Assembly (NCBI GenBank): GCA_019038735.1
Contig: JAHOYW010000114.1
Coordinates: 1 to 7,936, forward strand
From: Victivallales bacterium
GTDB lineage: Bacteria; Verrucomicrobiota; Lentisphaeria; Victivallales; Victivallaceae
Direction of reading: 5' to 3'
DNA: 7,936 nucleotides
Part shown: positions 1-3,908 of the stretch, one piece after another
How positions within the stretch are numbered: the stretch's first letter is position 1
Layout: every line of letters begins with the position of its first letter
The notes under the pieces: model-generated
What the model saw: only the letters and a program-made list of their open reading frames with translations
Told to the model about the DNA's origin: nothing
Databases searched by the model: none
Position numbers and translations under genes: made by a program

Positions 1-33
1 CATCGAAACCACCAATTTCACAAGAGAGAAACA

Positions 34-102
34 ATGAACTACGGATTACGTTCCTTTGCGGGCGTAATTTCCTTGTTTCTCTGGGTGCTTGGTGGTACCT
101 GA
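34..102 (+). CDS. Possible 22-codon leader peptide
   Basis: An ATG at 34 opens 22 codons ending in TGA at 100-102, with a weak purine-rich AGAGAG a few bases upstream. The peptide has a short hydrophobic stretch (VISLFLWVL) but no recognisable family. Its codons run through the whole 5' arm and the loop of the hairpin at 58-133 and stop before the 3' arm. A translating ribosome would therefore interfere with folding, as in attenuator leaders. In the related element near 1270-1358 the same frame can be partly read (SFASVAS against SFAGVIS), but it has no ATG and is shifted by an indel. The peptide may thus be incidental to a conserved RNA. Translation is uncertain. Confidence 0.3.
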   Translation: MNYGLRSFAGVISLFLWVLGGT

Positions 103-145
103 TGATAGTGAGGCGGTTACGTCCGCTTTTTTTATCAACCATCAA
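51..145 (+). repeat. Leader element, copy 1
   Basis: This is the first of two related elements, each lying just before a gene. It aligns with 1270-1358. Shared exact blocks, in the same order, are CTTGTTTCT (72-80), GTGGTAC (92-98), AGGCGGTTACG (111-121), CTTTTTTTAT (126-135) and AACCAT (137-142). Conservation continues past the T-tract up to the ribosome-binding region of the downstream gene. That is more than a generic terminator would need. Confidence 0.75.
58..133 (+). terminator. Long hairpin with U7 tract (terminator or attenuator)
   Basis: The 5' arm 58-69 pairs with 115-126 over 12 positions, including three G-T wobbles. An inner helix 71-77 pairs with 107-113. The sequence then runs directly into seven Ts (127-133), the form of an intrinsic terminator. 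Only 29 nt separate the T-tract from the ATG at 163, leaving no room for a promoter. Transcription of the lipoprotein genes must therefore read through it or start inside the hairpin. It is either the terminator of an off-window gene or an attenuator for the genes below. Confidence 0.6.
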
Positions 146-162
146 AAAAAGGAACAAGAAAA

Positions 163-594
163 ATGAGAAAAAGTATAATGTTCACAGTAGTAATAGTCGC
201 AGTTTCAATCTTCGTATCGGGTTGTGTTGGCATAAATACACCAATAACAGGAACTATGCCCGGAGTTATTGTTACAAATACTTCCGCTGGTATTTTTGTA
301 AATGTGCCAGTTCGCCCACTAGTTGAAAAATATAAAATCATCAAGCAACATGCTGTCGGAGCATCTGTTTCTGTAGGTTGGCTTGGTCTTGTTGCTCTTG
401 GAGACAGTACATATTCCGCGGCTTTTGACGATATTTTAGAAAATAACCCGGAAGCAGACGATGTGATTGATGTAAAAGTTGATGTCAAAAAAGTAGGTGT
501 TTTAATGATAGCAACTACGACTACATTAATTGTACGCGGTACGGCAATTAAGTATTTAGGGGAAAGAAAACAAACAGAACAATTAAGCAAATAA
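163..594 (+). CDS. TRL-like small lipoprotein
   Basis: A 143-residue exported lipoprotein. Residues 1-20 form a lipoprotein signal peptide (MRK, then a hydrophobic core) ending in the lipobox VSGC, so Cys21 is the predicted lipidated residue. The mature part contains a glycine/threonine-rich segment (TPITGTMPGV) and the block VGWLGLVALGDSTYSAAFDD. It then has an acidic stretch followed by a hydrophobic TTTTLIV strand. The order 'lipobox, G-rich segment, LGLVA-GD-S---A' resembles the TRL-like family (named after a tRNA-associated locus), whose biochemical role is unknown. I made the family assignment by eye. The start is supported by AAAGGAA about 9 nt upstream. The gene is 16 nt from the next lipoprotein gene, suggesting co-transcription and a shared envelope location. 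Confidence 0.7.
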   Translation: MRKSIMFTVVIVAVSIFVSGCVGINTPITGTMPGVIVTNTSAGIFVNVPVRPLVEKYKIIKQHAVGASVSVGWLGLVALGDSTYSAAFDDILENNPEADDVIDVKVDVKKVGVLMIATTTTLIVRGTAIKYLGERKQTEQLSK

Positions 595-596
595 AT

Positions 597-602
597 GAGG
601 AG
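597..602 (+). promoter_or_regulatory. Ribosome binding site fixing the start at 611
   Basis: GAGGAG lies 8 nt before the ATG at 611 and immediately after the TAA of the upstream lipoprotein gene. This fixes the start of the second gene and supports translation of both genes from one message. Confidence 0.7.
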
Positions 603-610
603 TAGGACTA

Positions 611-1243
611 ATGGAAAAAATATTTAATTTATCTGCTGGTATTGCTATGTTAACCCTTTTGACTGGCTGTATGAGCTTCAATAATTCAGAAGTTCCTTTA
701 GTGGAAAATAAGCCGCCTAAATTCAAGCCAATAGTCGAAATGAAGTTAGGTAAATTCATTCAAACGGTTAATGGCAAAAAAGGTCTGAAAGTTGGATCTA
801 ATAGAAGCATGGGTTACAATACTTTAACAAATATTCTTGTACATTGGAAACGCAAAGGGCTTATCAAAGATTACGGCACTGTTGGAGCTTTTAAGGAAAA
901 AGCGGATTATATTTTAGAACTCAGTGGAAAAAGAGACGAAGATATGAGTTTCTTTGGTTCGTTTATATGCGGTTTTACTTTTTTCATAATCCCTAGTTCA
1001 ACAACAATGAAATATGATTTACATTTAAGACTAATAAATCAAAAGACAAAAGTAGTGTACAAGCAGGATGTGTCAGATTCTTTCACTATGTGGATGAACA
1101 TAATATTTTTGCCAGTGTTACCTTTTTCCACGGTCGGTATTTACAATATGTTTACAGACCTTTCCATGTACTCATATAGTGAATTTGAGAAACAAGGAGC
1201 TTTTAATTATTCCAGCAAAAAGCTAATCGAAAACTCGAAATAA
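611..1243 (+). CDS. Uncharacterised lipoprotein
   Basis: A 210-residue protein that I do not recognise. Residues 1-19 are a signal peptide ending in the lipobox LLTGC, with Cys20 as the predicted lipid anchor. Residues near 60-105 (many K/R, then KADYILELSG) look like a soluble alpha/beta domain. Two strongly hydrophobic stretches follow: FFGSFICGFTFFIIPSS, about residues 115-131, and MWMNIIFLPVLPF, about 161-173. They could be membrane-inserted or membrane-associated. The segment between them (YDLHLRLINQKTKVVYKQD) alternates polar and hydrophobic residues like beta strands. It is probably expressed with the TRL-like gene upstream, with a 16-nt gap. The hairpin at 1279-1346 begins about 35 nt after its stop and would end the transcript. 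Its function is unknown. Confidence 0.75.
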   Translation: MEKIFNLSAGIAMLTLLTGCMSFNNSEVPLVENKPPKFKPIVEMKLGKFIQTVNGKKGLKVGSNRSMGYNTLTNILVHWKRKGLIKDYGTVGAFKEKADYILELSGKRDEDMSFFGSFICGFTFFIIPSSTTMKYDLHLRLINQKTKVVYKQDVSDSFTMWMNIIFLPVLPFSTVGIYNMFTDLSMYSYSEFEKQGAFNYSSKKLIENSK

Positions 1244-1269
1244 TATTGGAGTTGAAAAATAGTTTTAAG

Positions 1270-1358
1270 TTCATTTGCAAGCGTAGCCTCTTGTTTCTAT
1301 AGATATTTGTGGTACTTTATTGAAACAAGGCGGTTACGCTTTTTTTATTAACCATTAA
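1270..1358 (+). repeat. Leader element, copy 2
   Basis: The second copy of the element at 51-145, with the same ordered blocks: CTTGTTTCT (1290-1298), GTGGTAC (1309-1315), AGGCGGTTACG (1328-1338), CTTTTTTTAT (1339-1348) and AACCAT (1350-1355). It again ends just before the ribosome-binding site of the next gene. Compared with copy 1 it has small indels and lacks a start codon for the leader ORF. It keeps the fold. Confidence 0.75.
1279..1346 (+). terminator. Long hairpin with U7 tract (terminator or attenuator)
   Basis: Arm 1279-1288 pairs with 1332-1341 (10 bp, one G-T). An inner perfect 8-bp helix pairs 1290-1297 (CTTGTTTC) with 1322-1329 (GAAACAAG). Seven Ts follow (1340-1346). It lies 35 nt after the stop of the upstream lipoprotein gene and 34 nt before the next ATG. 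It can thus act as a terminator for the first unit and as an attenuator for the second. Confidence 0.7.
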
Positions 1359-1380
1359 TCAGCAGAAGAGGAGTAAATCA

Positions 1381-2217
1381 ATGAAGAAAGAAATGAAAAA
1401 ACAAATACTGAAAAGTATAATTAGTGCTTTTATATATGCTATCTTGCTGGGAATATGTTATTTTATGGAAGAAACTGATTCAAAATATGATGCAAATAAT
1501 ATCTTTTTGTTATCGCTACAGCCTATTACTATTGGTCTTATATTTGCTTTACCTATATTTATCGCATTTCAATCATTTAAGTTTCATCGTTCGCTACCGC
1601 ACAAGGGGTGGAGAAGAATTTTAATTATTCTATACATCACAATTTTGCCTTTAAGTATTTATATAGGCTATGATAAATATAGACATTATTGGCATGAACA
1701 AATCATAGCAATTACTGCATCAATCATTTTTAGTTATATTGCAATCATAAGTATTTCTTGGCTTATTAATTGGGTAAAAGATGGTTTTATGTCTGCTCAA
1801 TACCCTAACGTTTGCGAGTCCGATATTACGATAAAATTAAATAAAGAAATTGTTGAAGAATTTTGCAAGTTATGCCAATGGGCATACGAATCATGGATTA
1901 CATATAGAACATTGTTTGACGACAATCCAAAAATTGAAGAGTTAAAGAAAGGTTCTCATAAGTACTTTTTTTATCGTCTTAATATTATCATGCAAGAATA
2001 TTCATTACAGCAATTCGTGAAATTACATGACCCTGCAATCCAAAAGAAATATAAGAACCTTTCTTTTAAATTTATAATTAAATATGGAGATTGGTCAAAA
2101 GAAACATCCAATAAACTAAAACGTCTTGTTAAGAAAATGGAAAAAGTGATGGCTAAAAGTATCAAAGACGCACGAAATAATGTACTAGCGCATAATGACC
2201 TATTAATCCGGCGATGA
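1381..2217 (+). CDS. Four-helix membrane protein with C-terminal HEPN-like region
   Basis: A 278-residue protein. Four hydrophobic helices are visible at about residues 9-29, 41-63, 79-97 and 107-130. Both ends should be cytoplasmic, given the lysine-rich N-terminus and the K/R-rich loop at about 67-79. The C-terminal 145 residues are soluble and helical. They include LHDPAIQKKYKNLSF and end in ARNNVLAHNDLL, in which R265 and H271 form an Rx5H motif. Rx4-6H is the catalytic signature of HEPN RNase domains. The spacing 'D-P...NLSF...RN--AH-D' recalls the AbiU2-type HEPN family. The family call is by eye; the motif is seen directly. A strong RBS (AAGAGGAG, 7 nt upstream) sets the start. The stop overlaps the ATG of a small ORF (ATGA, 2214-2217), so the two were probably translationally coupled. 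Membrane-tethered HEPN proteins fit abortive-infection or toxin roles, but that is inference. Confidence 0.6.
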   Translation: MKKEMKKQILKSIISAFIYAILLGICYFMEETDSKYDANNIFLLSLQPITIGLIFALPIFIAFQSFKFHRSLPHKGWRRILIILYITILPLSIYIGYDKYRHYWHEQIIAITASIIFSYIAIISISWLINWVKDGFMSAQYPNVCESDITIKLNKEIVEEFCKLCQWAYESWITYRTLFDDNPKIEELKKGSHKYFFYRLNIIMQEYSLQQFVKLHDPAIQKKYKNLSFKFIIKYGDWSKETSNKLKRLVKKMEKVMAKSIKDARNNVLAHNDLLIRR

Positions 2218-2221
2218 ATTA

Positions 2222-2249
2222 GATTTGTTGAATCAACTAGCATATTGGA
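2222..2249 (+). repeat. IS630 left terminal repeat
   Basis: Starts GATTTGTTG right after the TA at 2220-2221 and contains TATTGGA near 2243-2249. It overlaps the last codons and TGA stop (2233-2235 complement) of the transposase gene. It is an imperfect partner of the right end. Confidence 0.5.
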
Positions 2250-3270
2250 CTCGCGGATGCTGAAAGAACGATTTGATTTTGCCGATTTTTTGTGAAAGCT
2301 CAGTCATGTAATTTGTAGCGTTACTTTTAAGTTGATCAACATCCCGAGGCATCCTTTTCGCGTTTAAACCTCTTTTTAGGTCACAGTTCAAATATTCATC
2401 AGGATTGAGTTCTGGAGAGTAGGACGGCAAATAAAAAACTTTAATGGCCACCTCATTTTGTTCTAACCAATCTCTGACAAGTTTGGAGTGATGCTGGGGT
2501 AAATTGTCTACAATGAAGTAAACTTTCTTATGAGTGCAACGTATCAACTTTCCCATGAATTCTATAAATTCGGCTGAATTTATTTTCCCCTCATGTACAT
2601 CAAAAAATACCTTGCCCTGGTTTGATATACTTGAAATCATATTGATTTTTAACTTCTTTTTCGTTGATAGCACTAGCGTAGGAGTTTGACCTTTAGGCGC
2701 ATAGCTTCGGGCGTGTGATATGGAGTTTGTGCAACCTGTTTCATCACCCCAATGAATCTCAGCTCCTTCCTTAATTGCAGATTTTTTAACCTCAGGATAT
2801 TCATTGTCGAGCCAGTTTTTAACTGCTTTTGACTGTTGGTCATAAGATTTTTTCTTAGGTTTTTGCGGAGTAAAACCCCAACGATTCAAATAATCTCCAA
2901 CCGTTCGAATGGGTAAATCAATATCAAATAAATCTTGGATTAATTCCCTTACAGCTTTTCGTGTCCAGAGAACGAAAGGCATCTTTAACTGTTCAGGATT
3001 TTTATCTTTAATGAGCGTTTGGACTTTTTTGCATTGTTCTTTCATTAATCGACATCCATTACCCTTAGGACGCCCACGAGTTTTTCGTTTGAATGTTGAG
3101 TTACCTGAGGTTTTGAAATTTTTAACCCATCGGTATACTGAATTCACTGCAACACCAAATGTTTCAGCAACTTCTGATGGTTTTTTATTTTTTTCAACTA
3201 CGGCCTTTACTGCTTGTTTTCGTATATAGGCTTGAGTTTTTTTATCGCCTCTTTTTGATGTTTTTGACAT
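2233..3270 (-). CDS. IS630-family DDE transposase
   Basis: A 345-residue transposase that cuts and joins DNA at TA targets. Residues about 12-55 are a helix-turn-helix (PSEVAETFGVAVNSVYRWVK). A basic linker with TRGRPKG follows. Then comes a second, winged-helix-like region at about 95-135 (WTRKAVRELIQDLF...RTVGDYLNRWGF). The RNase-H-fold DDE domain spans about 170-310. Its catalytic candidates are D176 (HWGDETG), D255 (FIVDNLPQH) and E292 (LPSYSPELNPDEYLN), all with the usual IS630 context. The frame is intact and the length is normal. GGGA lies 7 nt before the ATG and a good promoter lies in the IS end, so it should be active. The gene is antisense to the flanking host genes. Its start codon abuts the ATG of the hybrid ORF in the CATATG at 3268-3273. 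Confidence 0.95.
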   Translation of the reverse strand: MSKTSKRGDKKTQAYIRKQAVKAVVEKNKKPSEVAETFGVAVNSVYRWVKNFKTSGNSTFKRKTRGRPKGNGCRLMKEQCKKVQTLIKDKNPEQLKMPFVLWTRKAVRELIQDLFDIDLPIRTVGDYLNRWGFTPQKPKKKSYDQQSKAVKNWLDNEYPEVKKSAIKEGAEIHWGDETGCTNSISHARSYAPKGQTPTLVLSTKKKLKINMISSISNQGKVFFDVHEGKINSAEFIEFMGKLIRCTHKKVYFIVDNLPQHHSKLVRDWLEQNEVAIKVFYLPSYSPELNPDEYLNCDLKRGLNAKRMPRDVDQLKSNATNYMTELSQKIGKIKSFFQHPRVQYAS

Positions 3271-3289
3271 ATGTTAATCCCGTTTATTT

Positions 3290-3321
3290 ATACAATAGCA
3301 GGGATTTTTGAAAAGTCAATC
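3290..3321 (-). repeat. IS630 right terminal repeat
   Basis: Read inward on the minus strand it begins GATTGACTTTTC and contains TATTGTA about 25 bp in. It matches the left end at the GATT tip and at the inner TATTG-A block only. The -35 and -10 of the transposase promoter are embedded in it. Confidence 0.5.
3292..3319 (-). promoter_or_regulatory. Transposase promoter in the IS right end
   Basis: On the minus strand, TTGACT (3319-3314) is followed after 16 bp by TATTGT (3297-3292). This is a sigma-70-type pair placed about 20 bp before the RBS and ATG of the transposase. It lies inside the terminal repeat region, as is common for small insertion sequences. Confidence 0.6.
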
Positions 3322-3561
3322 TATTTTACCGCCGAGTTAATAGATACGATTCTTAGCAAATCAACACATGGTGAATTTAGCGAAAACGCAGACTTTGAAT
3401 ATATTGATTTACTGCACAAATTTGTAAATATTGTTCATAATGAATATATTGGTGGTGGATATGCACTTAATGATTTAGTAATAGGCGATGCACAATATTT
3501 ATTACAAACAGTACAGGCAGAATAACCTAAATATGATTTGACACTCACACCTGATGCAACA

Positions 3562-3615
3562 AACTGTGCCATTTTGGCGCAGTTCTGTGCCATGACACAG
3601 TTGTTTGGCGCAGTT
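3562..3615 (+). repeat. Interleaved short repeats and two hairpins
   Basis: CTGTGCCAT occurs at 3564-3572 and 3585-3593, and TTGGCGCAGTT at 3574-3584 and 3605-3615. The segment 3562-3570 (AACTGTGCC) pairs with 3576-3584 (GGCGCAGTT, one G-T) around a 5-nt loop. The 16-base CTGTGCCATGACACAG (3585-3600) forms a second 5-bp hairpin. The repeats allow alternative pairings between the copies. Confidence 0.55.
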
Positions 3616-3621
3616 GGCGGA

Positions 3622-3637
3622 GACCGCTCGACCGCTC
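3622..3637. repeat. Tandem 8-mer, two units
   Basis: GACCGCTC occurs twice in direct succession. The core ACCGC recurs at 3775-3779 in the terminator stem before dnaK. Confidence 0.7.
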
Positions 3638-3641
3638 GCAT

Positions 3642-3676
3642 CTTTTCAGAAAATTGCTACGCTCTTTTCTGAAAAG
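3642..3676 (+). repeat. Perfect 12-bp stem-loop
   Basis: CTTTTCAGAAAA (3642-3653) is perfectly complementary to TTTTCTGAAAAG (3665-3676), with an 11-nt loop. It lacks a following T-tract on the plus strand, so it is not a standard terminator in that direction. Confidence 0.75.
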
Positions 3677-3727
3677 CCTCTCTCTTCGAGAATGGATTTG
3701 GTCTAATGCGCCCTGCGGGCTTAAGTT

Positions 3728-3747
3728 TCGTCCGTTTAGACGGACGA
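3728..3747 (+). repeat. Perfect inverted repeat (8-bp arms)
   Basis: TCGTCCGT (3728-3735) pairs with ACGGACGA (3740-3747) around TTAG. It is centred about 112 bp upstream of the predicted sigma-54 transcript start. It could be an RNA hairpin or a site for a dimeric activator. Confidence 0.6.
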
Positions 3748-3767
3748 CCAACAGAGTCGCCTGTTGG
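3748..3767 (+). repeat. Perfect inverted repeat (7-bp arms)
   Basis: CCAACAG (3748-3754) pairs with CTGTTGG (3761-3767) around AGTCGC. It directly abuts the previous inverted repeat and is centred about 92 bp upstream of the predicted dnaK transcript start. Confidence 0.6.
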
Positions 3768-3773
3768 ATCGGC

Positions 3774-3796
3774 GACCGCGGTCAAGCGGTTTTTTT
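3774..3796 (+). terminator. Intrinsic terminator upstream of dnaK
   Basis: ACCGC (3775-3779) pairs with GCGGT (3786-3790) around GGTCAA. It runs into seven Ts (3790-3796). The stem is short but GC-rich. GACCGCGGTC (3774-3783) is also a perfect palindrome that could compete with it. It would insulate the chaperone operon from the accessory genes or end a transcript of the hairpin-rich region. Confidence 0.65.
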
Positions 3797-3822
3797 ATTT
3801 AAAAAGATTTAAAGATCAAAAA

Positions 3823-3839
3823 TTGGCACGGCTATTGCT
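3823..3839 (+). promoter_or_regulatory. Sigma-54 (RpoN) promoter of dnaK-groES-groEL
   Basis: TTGGCACGGCTATTGCT matches the -24/-12 consensus YTGGCACGRNNNTTGCW at every defined position. GG is at 3825-3826 and GC at 3837-3838, with exactly 10 bp between. The predicted start is near 3850, giving a leader of about 59 nt to the dnaK ATG. Sigma-54 promoters need an ATP-driven enhancer-binding activator. The two adjoining inverted repeats at 3728-3767 lie at a typical activator-site distance. A TATAAT at 3843-3848 overlaps downstream but has no -35 at proper spacing. Confidence 0.8.
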
Positions 3840-3908
3840 ATATATAATATTCAGTGTTAAAAATAATTAAATAAAAACTAAAAAACAAAGTACAAAAGGA
3901 GGCCTATA

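Larger units (their letters stand above)
2222..3321 (-). mobile_element. IS630-family insertion sequence (1100 bp)
   Basis: A complete element with one intact transposase gene filling almost its whole length. It is bounded by a TA dinucleotide on each side (2220-2221 and 3322-3323), the target duplication typical of IS630/Tc1-mariner elements. The ends start GATT when read inward from both sides. They share TATTGGA on the left and TATTGTA on the right about 22-31 bp in, so the inverted repeats are imperfect. The right boundary is supported independently: excision at these TA copies restores a coupled small ORF. The size is normal for the family. The intact reading frame and clean target duplication suggest a fairly recent insertion. 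Confidence 0.8.
2214..3525 (+). pseudogene. Small coupled gene split by the IS630 element
   Basis: Removing 2222-3321 and one copy of the TA duplication joins ATG AAT TA (2214-2221) to T TTT ACC GCC (from 3324). The result is an uninterrupted 69-codon ORF ending in TAA at 3523-3525. Its ATG overlaps the TGA of the upstream membrane protein by four bases. The reconstructed product is acidic and mostly helical (AELIDTILSKSTHGEFSE, then YIDLLHKFVNIVHNEY), ends in LLQTVQAE, and matches no family I know. In the present sequence the start and body are 1.1 kb apart. The 84-codon ORF at 3271-3525 is a hybrid: its first 17 codons come from the IS end and it has no visible RBS. Position and size would suit a partner or antitoxin of the HEPN-like protein, but this is speculation. 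Confidence 0.7.
3526..3822. other. Hairpin-dense intergenic region
   Basis: This gap of about 300 bases contains no ORF with a recognisable product or a good RBS. Much of it consists of stem-loops and short repeats, listed separately, ending in an intrinsic terminator at 3774-3796. It is visibly richer in G+C than the AT-rich genes to its left. From 3797 to 3822 it becomes almost pure A/T up to the sigma-54 promoter. It could be a structured non-coding RNA, a decayed repeat cluster, or a regulatory region for dnaK. I see no clear promoter at its 5' side. Confidence 0.5.

Noticed and set aside
135..590. 151-codon minus-strand ORF
   Set aside because: It is the exact shadow of the TRL-like lipoprotein gene, which has a signal peptide, lipobox and RBS. 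The antisense ORF has none of these.
51..1358. Integron attC sites flanking a gene cassette
   Set aside because: The imperfect palindromes before promoterless genes, with a GTTACG core, are suggestive. However, the R'-type box GTTRRRY and the AAC triplet of its partner are not matched. Stem pairing also relies on G-T wobbles that would be C-A mismatches in the bottom DNA strand, which is the one attC folds. No integrase is in the window.
3271..3525. Genuine 84-codon gene starting at 3271
   Set aside because: Its first 17 codons are the IS630 right end and no ribosome binding site precedes it. The native part fits the reconstructed ORF that starts at 2214.
3435..3751. Two minus-strand ORFs of 68 codons in the hairpin region
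   Set aside because: They are unlike any family, cross palindromes and repeats, overlap each other, and have no convincing ribosome binding sites.
3808..3823. IHF site between terminator and sigma-54 promoter
   Set aside because: GATCAAAAATTGG only loosely resembles WATCAANNNNTTR: the first base and the TTR spacing do not fit.
3843..3848. Sigma-70 -10 box (TATAAT) for dnaK
   Set aside because: The nearest -35-like bases (TTGGCA at 3823) are only 14 bp away and belong to the sigma-54 box. AT-rich sequence easily gives TATAAT, so it is at most a weak secondary promoter.
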